From: Chrysomallon squamiferum
Lineage: Eukaryota; Mollusca; Gastropoda; Neomphalida; Peltospiridae
NCBI GenBank assembly: GCA_012295275.1
Contig: CM022667.1
Location: forward strand, 20,581,910-20,645,909
DNA length: 64,000 bases
Reading direction: 5' to 3'
Below, piece by piece: positions 50,973 through 62,640 of the stretch. Under the pieces are notes generated by a model. That model was not told the origin of the DNA. It worked only from the letters and a program-made list of their open reading frames with translations, and ran no database searches. Position 1 is the stretch's first letter. Each line of letters opens with the position of its first letter. The translations under genes and the position numbers were made by a program.

Positions 50973-53900
50973 ATGGAGGCTGATGAATCTATGGAGAATA
51001 GTCTTGATAATGAAAAGGAGTATTGTTCTGAAACTGCAGAATCTGTGGAAACTACATTTGAAATTCCAGGACCTCAAGATGATGTTGTATCATCAGGAAT
51101 GGTTAACAGTGATCTGCGTAAACATGAAATCTTAGACAAGAGAGTAGAAATTGTTGAAGATGGAGAAATTAATGATTCAGACAGTTTTCCAGTATCATCA
51201 ACACATGATGTTCCATATTCCTCTGTTGCTGGAAGCCAGGCATCACCTAAGTGTAAAAGTCCAGCATCTTGTGACAATGTAAGCCCGATGTCATTTGAAG
51301 ATGAAAACCCTGCCTCTCCTGATGATGTAGGGCCTGCCTCTCCTGATGATGTAGGGCCTGCATCGCCAGATGATGAAGGTCCAGCATCTCCAGATGATGA
51401 AGGTCCAGCATCTCCAGATGATGAAGGTCTGGCATCTCCAGATGATGAAGGTCCAGCATCTCCAGATGATGAAGTTCCAACCTTTCCAGATGATGAAGTA
51501 GTATCAGTTGAGGATAGAAGTCCTCCATGTCCTAATGATGAAACTGGCCCTGCATCACCAGAGGTTGCAACTTCATTGTCATCAAACAAGGAAGATGTAA
51601 ATACACCTTTTTCCAAAGTTAATAAAGAGTCGCTGGTAGATAGTGAACCAACAGCAGTTTCAGAAGATGAACTGCCTACATCTTCTGTGAATATTTATGA
51701 TAGTGAATCTAATGGCGGTATTGAAAACACTTGCTTTTCTCAAAGGCATGATGCAACATCAGAACAGAAACCTTTAATTGGAGGTGATCTTGATAGTGAA
51801 AATGTGTTAACACATCACCCTTCAGGGATCCTAAATACTTCTAAGTGCCCTGCTGAGCAGGAAGACCTATTAAACAGTGGTTTGCTGGGCACAAAGATTA
51901 ACAGTGAAAATCCATTGAACATGATTAATAAAAATAAAAAGAAGGCAAATTTAACACCCATTTGTTCCATAGCATCACCAGATTCTGGAGGAGATGCTGA
52001 CTGTAATCAGTTAGAAAACAAAGACGATGTTTTATCATCTCAGTGGCCAACAAATATTGCAAGCTCTCCTATTTCTGATAGTGAAGAGATTTGGGATAAT
52101 CCCTCAATGTCAGAAAACAAATCTGATAATGATGACTCAGGTAGCTGTGTTAAATCAGAAAAACATGTAACTTGTGATGTTTCAGAAACTTCAAATGAGT
52201 TGAAATCTGTAAGTTGTGATAGTTTCAAACAACAGAAGAGAAAAACAAGGAAAGAAACTAATTTACACAGATGTAAGGCAGATAGCATACTGGCAGCAGG
52301 GTCTGACGTTGATGTTTCAGAAAACATATCATCTAGTACAGATGCTATGAATAGTGACCAGCATCTTCACGCAAAGTTAGATAAATGCAGCATATCCAAA
52401 GAAAGATCACTTTATAGCCATGGTAAAGATATTGTAAATAAGAATGCAAACAGTGTGTCAGAAAGTGAAGTAACTGCTGTTGCTGAGAGTACAACATCTG
52501 ATGATATTTATGTAGATGGTAAGATAAAAAGGAATAATGAAAGCACAAATTTTAATGAGGAACATGTAGAGTTAGACTATGAAGAAGATGTTACTGATGA
52601 CATACATGGACATCAAAATGACATTTCCAAGGAATACGATGAAGATGGAGAAGGGAAGAAAGATTTGGGAAGTGAAGATGAAAAGGTATTTATTATGACT
52701 AACAAGTGTGTGTTTTGAAAAATTAAGTCAGATGTAAGATTATAATTAAATTTTAACCCTTTCTCTTAGAATTTATACTTTGTTTCAGATTAAACATGTA
52801 AAATACTTATTATATTTTCAGCAAGAAGGAGAAATTACAGATGATGATGAAGATGATGGAGAAATAGATGAGGTAAATTATATGTATTTCATCTCTTAAT
52901 GAAATCACTTGCCATGTACATAACGAAACATTCACCAAATATTTCATATAGTCAGTGCATTACAAGCACACAGATTTAATCAGGCTGTGGTGTTTGTATT
53001 TTGTTCTTGCTGAACAAATATAATTCATGTGTAATGATATATTTTAACTCTTAAGGTTATATTCAGCAATTGACATTGTAAATTACATATTCTGATTCAC
53101 TGAATTTAATAAATGCCAAGAATTATTCCTGTAACCAAATGAAAACTGCAAACAATAAATATGAATTATGTTACTGTATGATTTCAGAAACCTTAAAATG
53201 TTAAAATGATTCCCAAAATCCTGACAATTAAGCAATATTATAACTAATGTGAGAAACATCAGTTAATAATAATATTAATTAATCTAAATATATACTTAAA
53301 TAGAAGAAGGATTGTTCTAAAGTATGCAGGTCATTGAACTTGATTGTTTATTTTTGCATTAGTAATAAATATGTATTTCTGTAATCTGTGTTCTGTTTTA
53401 ATTCTTTTATTTATTTTTGTTTGTTTGTCATTTTAATGATTTACAGGATGAAGATTGTGAGGAAGGTGAAATCCGTGAACCTGGCTTCAGGAGACAGTCT
53501 GCTAAACCAGTGTGCCGCTTTTTTCTGCGAGGAAGCTGCACTTGGGGATTGAACTGTCGATTCTTACATCCAGGAATCAATGACAAAGGCAGGTTTTGAC
53601 TTGTATCTTCATTCTCAGTTCATATCAGATCTTCAACCATAAATTAAAAAAATATGCTATTTCTTGTCATTTTTCATCTCAGGATGTTTTTTTTAAAATA
53701 AATATACTGATTTTTTTATTATCCATAGCATTAAAAAAAAACAATTTGTTTACCAGAATTTAATAATCCTTGATTTTTGTCTTGCAGGGAATTACAGGTT
53801 AATTGAAATGCCAGGTTTTAACAGAACTGGTCCACTCATGGGACCATTTGGTCCAGTTTGGGGTCCTGAGGTATATAGTTATTCTCCCTGTATTTATCTT

Positions 53901-56900
53901 TCCAGAAAGAAATATTTAAAATTACCTTCATTGCTTAGGTGCATTCAGTCACAGTGCATTTGGAGTATTTATATAATTAAGATACTTATTTGGCAGAATC
54001 CAACATTATACACATTATAATAAATTATCAATATGTTAAAATAAATTATAAATGAATATATCATTAAAAATATTTACTCAACATGATCTTACCAACACCT
54101 ATCATCAAGCTTCATCAAATACTGAAATACTGTTGCATGTATTTGAGAAGATATCTTACATACATACAAACTTATGTTACAGTTAATTTGTGAAACCAGT
54201 CATTATGCAGAATAAATTTTTAAAAACCTGAGTTTATTTTTATTTAATCTGTTTTCTCAGATGCCCGATGAACCTGAACCTCCCCCACCACCAGAACTGC
54301 CCCCCACAGAATCAGCCTGGGAACGCGGTCTGCGACATGCAAAGGAGGTAAAATCATTTAAGAGTATGTGGCAAAGAGTGTGAAGATAAAACCAGTTCAA
54401 AGTATATGTTGTTCTCATTCTTGTACAAAGTGTTTTGGTTATATTTTGTAAAGATCAGTCATGTCATAATTTTATAAAACACTATCCTCGGCATGACAAA
54501 CATTGAAAATTCATAGGGTTTATTTATTATTTATTTCTTTCTTTCTTTCTTTCTTTCTTTTTTTTCTTTCATATGACTGTAATTTCATACATACATACAT
54601 ACATAGCATAAAAGATTTCAACTAGAGAACTAAATAATAATTGTGTTTGCTTGTCTGATATAAAGCTGATTAAAGTCATTTCCTTTTAAATTTATGTTTA
54701 TAGCTGAGAAAAAAAGCTCAGGAAAAGAAGGAACAAGAAACAGACTTTGAAGAAAAACGAATGAATTTAAGTCTTGATGAAGAGAGAGAACTGAACAAAG
54801 ATAATGAAAGAAGCAAATTTTCAAAAGATCCATATTATGACCAGCAAGTGTGAGTTTTAAATATTTCACTTTGTTTTTACACATTAGTTATACATTCTCT
54901 TCTTAGAGACGTGATTATATTCAGCTTTTCCTTTTTGTTACAAAGTGTTTTCATCACTGAATGTCTGAAGATTCGTTCACTTTAAATATTTTTGTTTTCA
55001 TACTGAGGAATGTTCTGATTTCAGTTTTGATGATGATGAATACTATGGAAAACCACAGGCAGCAGCCTGGCAGCCAGGACAGTATGAAAATTTTGAAGTG
55101 AGATGGTCAAGACCTGACTACCCACCCTTCAGGGTATGTTAAACTGACATACTGAGAAACACATGAAGAACATTGTTGTTAAACATTCTAAACAATTTCT
55201 GGAAATAGAGAAGAAATAGAAAATGATCTGCATAATGTTTATCTGAAATTTACACACAGTCTGCTTGTTTGTGTAAATAAATAACTAAATTTAAAGCTTT
55301 CTTTTATATTTTTATTTTTTGTTTCATTTTGAATTTATTTTCTATAAATAACACTTGAGGAAAAGACCAAAGTAATTTATGTGTTTAAATATTTGACATG
55401 ATGTATTTCTTGCAGGAAGAAGAAAGGCCAAATTTTAAGGAAAGACAGTTTAATTTACACATGGACAGAGTTGAACGACCGTTGTAAGTATCAAATTATT
55501 TAATTTTTTTAATATATTTATTTTTATCTTTCTTTTTAAAGAAGTGCTTTAAAAGAAAATATTTGGTTTCAATATTTAATCACTTAATTCAGCTGATATT
55601 TCTAAAACTGATCTACAGAGTTTTATTGCGCTGAATGTTGTGCAAAGCTTCTTTTCTTGCTCAGGTATCCCCCGAGACCGAGACACGAGAGAAGACATGA
55701 AAAGTGGCATCATGACAGAGCTGAGATACCACACCCAGCAAAGCATGTCCCCAAAGGCAGACAGGCAGATGAATGGCACGACCCGTGGCAAAGGTCAGCA
55801 AGAAAATACACACAGAATGATTCATTAAAGTTTTACTTTCTTCATACTCAGCTTTACTTAAATAAAATAAAATTACAATCATTCTAGTTAGTAATTATTC
55901 TTTTTAATTGATGTTTGAATAATCATTAGTTTATCTTAACTTTCACATTTATTTTCCCAATAAATAAAAATACAGTGTATCAAAAATATTTAGGTATTCA
56001 TGACCTCTTTTAATCCAAACACACATGCACATGCACACAAAAGGAAAACAAAAAAATCAGATATCATTTTAACTTCTGACAAACATTAAAAGCTTTTAAA
56101 GAAAAATGCCAGTAATTTTAATAATGGAAGTATGTAAACTGCATTATCTCATTGATAGCAATTAATGTTTGAGAAATATGGTTACATGTTGCAATAAAAA
56201 TTAATATCATTTTACTTGATCCAGCAGTTGGATAATTAACAAAAATTTGTTATACCTCTGTTGGTAGAAATCAATGGTTTCATAAATGTTTATTTACATT
56301 GAAGTTGTTATTTTTTTTATTTTATGTCACATTTAGTCTTTGGTAATAAAAGTTTCAAAATATTTGATTTCAGTATCGTCTTTTATTCATATCATTATCA
56401 TATCAGTGATTATGTTCTTTGTATCTGTACCATAAAGTTTTTCTTTTTTTCTAATTGAAGGACAAAGTCACCTATTTCTAGATACCAGGGATCAAGGAGT
56501 GATTCTCGAGGAAGACATCGCTCAAGACGATCATACAGCGTGTCATCACGAGGATCATCGAGGTATTTGTTAGATTCACATCTAGATTACAAAGATCTTT
56601 TCAGTGCTAACATTTAGCTCAAACCACATTGGTTTTCTAAAATATTTTAATTAGGCTTGTCATACATTTTCCCTATTTTTGTACATAATAAGTATTCTCA
56701 GAGGCATAACATCAGATTGAATTTATTGAAAAATTTAACTGTTTCAGTTTTACATGCAATAAATTATAAAATATTTGATTTTTTTTTTTTTTTAGTTCAT
56801 ATTCTTCATCACGATCACGATCATCCTCCATGTCATCACGCAGTAGTCGGTCATCATTCAGCCGTTCTTCATCCTACAGCTCCAGGTAGGCAACCTTTCA

Positions 56901-59900
56901 TTTGTTACTTTGTGTTTGCTTGCAGAATCTCACTTTGATAGATATTACAAATCATTACTCTTCAATATTTACTTTAATGAAACAGTTTTTATTTGAGTTT
57001 GTTTATTATGCTTTACTCAATATAATTTAATTTTTAATTAATTGTCAATGTCAGATCTCCTACTTCACCGGGAGTTACTAGACCAGGCAGACAACCTTCA
57101 TCTGATCTTAAGAAGGTTTCAACACAGTCACCAAGAGTTAAGTATGTATCATATATCAAAATATATATCATATATAAATATTCACATTAATGTTCAACTG
57201 ATATATATATATTCTTTTTAATCAATTATTTCACAAATCCAAGTAAAACAAAAACAAAAATAAGTTGAAAAAGAATTTCGTAGATTAAAGAAAACTGTTA
57301 ACTGTTTTAAGTATCATAGTTTATAAATTTGTTTATTTATTTTATTATTTTGCTAGTATCATTGATGATAAAAATTAACCAGTTACCATTCTTTCATTTA
57401 CCAATAATGCAATTTGAATTTTAGTCTTTTCGACTAAAACTAGTGAGAAAACCCTATCCCACAAAAAAATAAAATAAAATAATAATAATTAATTAATAAA
57501 TAAATAAATCCAAGTCTGCTGTTAAATCCTGAGAATAGTTCTATCTTAGATTTGTTTTAAATTATTGATTATCTAGTACATTGCTGTTCTTTGAACACAA
57601 ATATTTTCATTGCAGTGCTTCAAGACAGCCAGACAAAAGGATGCCACTTCCAGCGAAAGCGACGTATGTTGTCATTCATGCTAAACGATTATCTTTTTTC
57701 TTCTTTTTTTTAATATATTTTAAAAAACAAACAAAAAATCTTTTTACTTTGATTAATATCAACAATTTTTTACTTTGAAAAAGGTTTTAAAATTGCATTA
57801 TACAAATCTTAATAAAATATTTTCAAGTGTATTTCTAATTACACACTATGTACGAATACATGTTAAGAGAATGTAAACAATATTTCACTTCTTTAACCTG
57901 AAAGTATATTTTGATAATATTTAAAATTTTCAAGAAATGTGTGATAAGAATGGATTTTGTAAACCGTGACTTTGTACTGAACATTGTTTTTGTTTTGTCT
58001 AGTGAGCCACCTCGCAGTGCCATTAGTCAGACAGCGAAACACAACAAGCGCTATCCAGACAAACCAATAGCTGCAGCTCTGACCCACTCTCCAGCCAAAC
58101 AAGTGAAACCTCCGCAGGCAGAAATAAACAACCGGTCAAGACGACCAGAGAAAGTTCCACTTCCTCTTCTTAACAAGTAGGTTTCTTTTTTCTTGCATTA
58201 ACAAATTCATGTTCAATTATTAAAATAAAGTGTTAAGTAGTTTTTTTACATTAATAACACTGTATAACTGAGTTATTTATTTATTTGAAAATATTTTCTA
58301 TTTTTGACTTTCTCAGACCAAAGCAGTTTTGGTTTTGATGTATTTATTTTTTTAACAGAACACGACCTCGTTCTGTCAGCTCTAGTGGAAGCAGTCAGTC
58401 GCGTTCTCGAAGTCGTTCATCATCATCATCGTTTTCTCGATCTCGGTCTCACAGTGCCAGCAGCATCTCATCACGATCCAGCAGCTCCGGATCATCCACA
58501 TCAAGCGGAAGTGCAGATTCAGATCATTTGTACAGAGACCTGCAGAAGGGACAGAATGGAGATCCTGTGGTGAAGAAAATACCAGGTAATTTTATCCTGC
58601 CAGCTCTTCTTAATATGAATATGAAGTATTAATAGTTTCAAGTATAGTAACAAATCACAGATTTTTCAAGCAAAGGTAGGTTTCTTTAAGTCTTATATTA
58701 TTTGCGTATTTTTATATATTTATTTTTGAAATTTGAAATTTGTGATATTTTTAATATAAATAAAATCAGTTTAAAACATTATTTTTAAAAAAATCAATAT
58801 AATTGTCTGTTACAGATGACAAAAAACAGACCAAAGCGCCAGTGAAGGAAGCAGTTCGACGACCTGTGGTTTCTGAAGACAGGACAGAGCACAAACAGAA
58901 GAAATCAGAACACTCACAGAGAAACAGACAGGGTTCTGAGAGTAGAGTCTACAACTCTGCAAGTTACCGTCATCAGTCAGGCCGGGCTCCAGCAACTCCA
59001 ATCAAACCAAAAGATCCCATGAAACTTGTAGGACAGAAACAAAGCATTAAATTACTCCTTGTCAATAAGGTTTGCAGTTTCAATGTTTTAAGTGATGGTA
59101 ATTCTTTATCAGTGAGGCATTTTAAACTAGAATTATTACAGGAGCAATGTATAATAAATCATTTTTCAATAATATTGGATAATAACTTCTAAAATTTCAC
59201 TGGCAGACTTTTTATTTTTTCTATGAAAATTTTTCTGTTTACTGATAGTGAATGTATATTTAATTTACCAGGGTTCTGAGAAATCTGTTCCTGCAACACC
59301 ATCACTGCCTGGAGTAAAACGACGTGCATCAGAACAAACAGGACCTCCAGCCAAACGTCAGACAGTAACTCCAACAAACAAAGTCACTACAGGTACTTAC
59401 TCATTTCAGTTGTCAGGTAGAGCTGTGTGAAGCAGCCCAGTTCTATTTACAGTAATAGAACAGTAACTCCAACAAACAATGTTCCTTCAGGTACTTACTC
59501 ATTTCAGTTGTCAGGTAGAGCTGTGTGAAGCAGCCCAGTTCTATTTACAGTAATAGAACAGTAACTCCAACAAACAGTGTTCCTTCAGGTACTTACTCAT
59601 TTCAGTTGTCAGGTAGAGCTATGTGAAGCAGCCCAGTTCTATTTACAGTAATAGAACAGTAACTCCAACAAACAATGTTCCTTCAGGTACTTACTCATTT
59701 CAGTTGTCAGGTAGAGCTATGTGAAGCAGCCCAGTTCTGTTGACAGCTGACATATTATTACAAGATGTACAGAGAGTTGTCAGTAATAACAATGTGAAAA
59801 AAAAGGTTTAGTTTTAATAACTTTTCAAATGCTTCTTTTCAGGTGAAAAGGTAATAAAGCCGAGCTCTGTGGTCAGGTCAGAGAAGGCCAAGTCACCTCC

Positions 59901-60120
59901 AGCCAGAGCCAAAGTATCAGTGACGCAGGCAAAGGCTCCAGTCAAACCATCTGCTCAGACAAAGGTTCCAGTGCCTACAAAACCAACTACAACGGTTCCA
60001 ACTCCAGCTCCAGAGAAACCCAAAATCAAAAAGAGTACTTTGTCTAGACGAGAAGAGTTGTTGAAACAGTTGAAAGCAGTTGAAGATGCAATAGCTAGAA
60101 AAAAGTCCAAAATGACATGA
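50973..60120 (+). CDS. ZC3H18: zinc finger CCCH domain-containing protein 18
   Basis: Eighteen coding exons: 50973-52685, 52822-52872, 53447-53588, 53788-53870, 54261-54347, 54704-54849, 55025-55133, 55416-55483, 55665-55793, 56461-56562, 56796-56885, 57055-57141, 57616-57663, 58003-58176, 58359-58585, 58816-59069, 59272-59392, 59843-60120. Phases agree, giving about 1302 residues (human about 950). The long acidic/Ser-rich N-terminal exon (571 residues) has an octapeptide repeat. The CCCH finger is Cys611-Cys619-Cys625-His629 (C-x7-C-x5-C-x3-H) within CRFFLRGSCTWGLNCRFLH. Then come PPTESAWERGLRHAKE, ADEWHDPW, RS-rich stretches (exons 10-15) and the conserved end STLSRREELLKQLKAVEDAI. ZC3H18 links the nuclear cap-binding complex to the NEXT/exosome pathway. 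Exon 3 appears to use a GC donor. Confidence 0.95.
51301..51500 (+). repeat. 24-bp coding repeat (octapeptide SPDDEGPA) in ZC3H18 exon 1
   Basis: About eight tandem 24-base units encode SPDDVGPA or SPDDEGPA variants, decaying at the edges to FPDDE. The frame stays open. Codon usage differs slightly between units (TCTCCTGATGATGTA versus TCTCCAGATGATGAA), so the array expanded in at least two steps. Confidence 0.95.
53589..53787 (+). other. probable GC-AG intron of ZC3H18
   Basis: Removing 53589-53787 (starts GCAGGT, ends TTGCAG) joins codons to read NDKGNYRLIE, matching the conserved NDKGNY after the CCCH finger. A fully GT-AG alternative exists (donor at 53593, acceptor ending 53797). It is also in frame but reads NDKGRLIE, losing two residues (NY). 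The intermediate combinations hit a stop. Confidence 0.7.
59363..59745 (+). repeat. 98-bp x4 tandem repeat copying the end of ZC3H18 exon 17 and its donor
   Basis: Units begin CAGTAACTCCAACAAACA at 59363, 59461, 59559 and 59657, exactly 98 bases apart, and are nearly identical. The first is the real exon end (donor after 59392). The later three repeat the exon end, the GTACTTAC donor and a TTCTATTTACAG acceptor-like site. This creates three 38-base pseudo-exons (59453-59490, 59551-59588, 59649-59686). Confidence 0.95.
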
Positions 60121-60223
60121 TGTTGTTAATGTGTGTGTGTACATATACATGATTACTTAGATGTACATAGCTACTGTTTGATTCAAAACAGTGCCAGACT
60201 AAATGTTACATGGATACAGGGAT

Positions 60224-60229
60224 AATAAA
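60224..60229 (+). terminator. polyadenylation signal of ZC3H18
   Basis: AATAAA 103 bases downstream of the TGA stop. Confidence 0.6.
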
Positions 60230-61983
60230 TTTCTATTTTAAATGTATTTTATTTGTTGCTGATAAATTATCTTTAAATAAATATTTACAAATAACTTCAT
60301 ATTATTTATTATTATCTTAAATAGTCAATGTAAAGAAAATATTAATTATAAAAGGTTTTACCCTCTTTTGTTTTTTCCTTAAAGATCAAGTAGACTTTAC
60401 AACAACATTTAAAATATAGAAATTAAATACTGTTGTTTGTTTTGGCTTTGCATTTTGTGAAAAAAAAAAAACTAGCTTAAGTAGCTTAAAGAGAGATTTT
60501 TTTTCACCTTTGTTTTTTTTAAAAATAAAACCAAAATGGATATCTTCACCAGCTAGCAATTTCTAACTTCTGGAGAAATATTAAAAATAATTAAAAGAAT
60601 TGTTCTGACTGACTACATATATATTAAGTTACAAATATTTCATTCTTTTCATTTCATTTATATAATTTTTTTGAAGCCCAGTGCTCTGACTTTTAGTTAC
60701 TCTGGTTAACAAGAAAGTAACCTTCAGAGCAGTGTAAACATTTTCTTTTTAGTTGTAACATGTCTCATCTTTCTAGGTTTTATAAAACAAAACAGTAGTT
60801 GCTTCCCCTTGCATAGATAGTTCACCTTGCTTGAAAATGCATTTATTTACTTTGACAGACATTTCAGATACTTACTTGTATTGCATTTAATATCTTTTGC
60901 TATTAGTTTTCTTATATTCTTGAAAATGGATGCTTTATTCTTCTGAAAAATTTATATCGCTAATTCTTTTCTGTAATTAGATTTTTTTGATGGGTAAAAA
61001 CGTGTGGACCATTTTTTTTAACATGAATTTGCCTAATTCAGTTTTTACACAGAACTTCATTTCACTTAAATATAACTCTTGTAATTACAAGTTATATAAA
61101 AATAAAAAATTCTGAATTCTGGAGCTATGTAGTTGGAATTACTGAATGTCCAAAACCAGATATTTTTCATTTAAATAAGCAGTTCAGAAAAGATAAATCT
61201 ATCATTTCTGAACAGCTAAAATTTAAATATGAATTTTGTTTCAGGCTGTAGAATATCTGGAATGTCACGTTTGCAAAATTTATCAGTTTTACTATTTACA
61301 TATTTATGTCAATGAAGAAGAAAAAAAATTATAAAGATTTTTTAAACTGTACATATCTTAAACTATTTTTCATGTAATGAGCTCAGTATTTGTACACCTA
61401 TATATTTACTAGACATGTTTATTCTTCACTTGGATCTATGAATTTGTGACATTGGAATGTATATTTTATATGAATTGGACTAGATTTCAGGTTTTGTACT
61501 CATTTGCTTTTTATTAAAGTATGGGTACATCAACTGTAAATTCTACATGTATATAGTTATATTAGAAATCATTAAAAAAGTAGACACTTAAAATACATAT
61601 AATTTCATTTCACATTATATATATAAAAAAAATAGACAATGGATTGTGTAAATGAGTTGAACTGAAATGTTCTGTGTTTTCTGTTATTAAAACATCTTTG
61701 TTAGCATCTTTGATGTTCAAAATGTTTTTCACACAGAACTAAGATCTGAATTTGAACTCAAAATGACTTTAAAAAATACAAGTGTACTGATTATACTGTG
61801 CATGGGTGTGTGTTTAAAAAGGTTTGCAAGGTGAGTTCATGTACTATGAAATTGTCATTGTTATAGATGCATTTTTCTGGCTGATAATTCACTGTACATT
61901 TTTATAGAAGAAATTTCCATTTTTATTTTAATAGATTTGAAGAAATTATAAACTGGATTATTTCATTCATCTTTTTTGTCAAT

Positions 61984-62037
61984 ATATATATATATAAATA
62001 AATAAATAAATAAAATAAAATAAAATTAATAAATAAA

Positions 62038-62085
<48 letters not shown>

Positions 62086-62086
62086 T
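61984..62086. repeat. (TA)n-(TAAA)n-(TAA)n compound microsatellite
   Basis: A TA run passes into TAAA units and then about 15 TAA triplets. Confidence 0.93.
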
Positions 62087-62640
62087 AACCAAAATACTTA
62101 TTTCTCTTATGTTGTTACAACAGTTACAACTTTTTTTTATTTTTTTTTTTAAAGTAATTATTTATTCATTCATTTATTCATTATTATTAAGAATGAAGTC
62201 GAGTTATGTCATTTCCAATTTATCTCGTCATCCCAATGTTCCTCCACAGCATACATCTAATTGTCTTTGGATTGAGCATAATGTGTGAGAATGAATATTG
62301 ACTTTTAAATGTATTTAATATAGTGGGGACGTTTTCAGAAGGTGAGAATGAACAAAAAAAAAAAAAAAAAAAAAATGTAATATGTCATTGAGTACAGGTG
62401 TAACTTAGCTTTGCAGTAATATTGAATTGGGACATTAATGTGTTTTGCCTTTTTTTTAATTTGACATTCTAATTATTTGTTCTTTATGCAATGACATAAA
62501 ATCGGGTGTATTGTTTCATATAAATAAAGTGCTGATGTTGACAAATTTATGTTATTTTGTTGTTATTTTAATTTAAACAAGACATCAAAAGATATATATG
62601 TAAAAATAAAGATTATGTGAAGTTAGCTGAAAAAGGTACG

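Larger units (their letters stand above)
60121..62640 (+). other. ZC3H18 3'UTR and AT-rich downstream DNA
   Basis: AATAAA at 60224-60229, about 100 bases after the stop, is the first polyadenylation signal; another lies near 62523. Between them is AT-rich sequence without open frames, including a (TAAA)/(TAA)n tract at 61984-62086 and a poly-A tract at 62353-62375. The region to 62.5 kb could be an extended 3'UTR. Confidence 0.5.

Noticed and set aside
51074-51616. 180-codon minus-strand open frame and nearby Leu/His-rich frame opposite ZC3H18 exon 1
   Set aside because: They are antisense shadows of the 24-bp coding repeat; the plus strand has the start, splice sites and family similarity.
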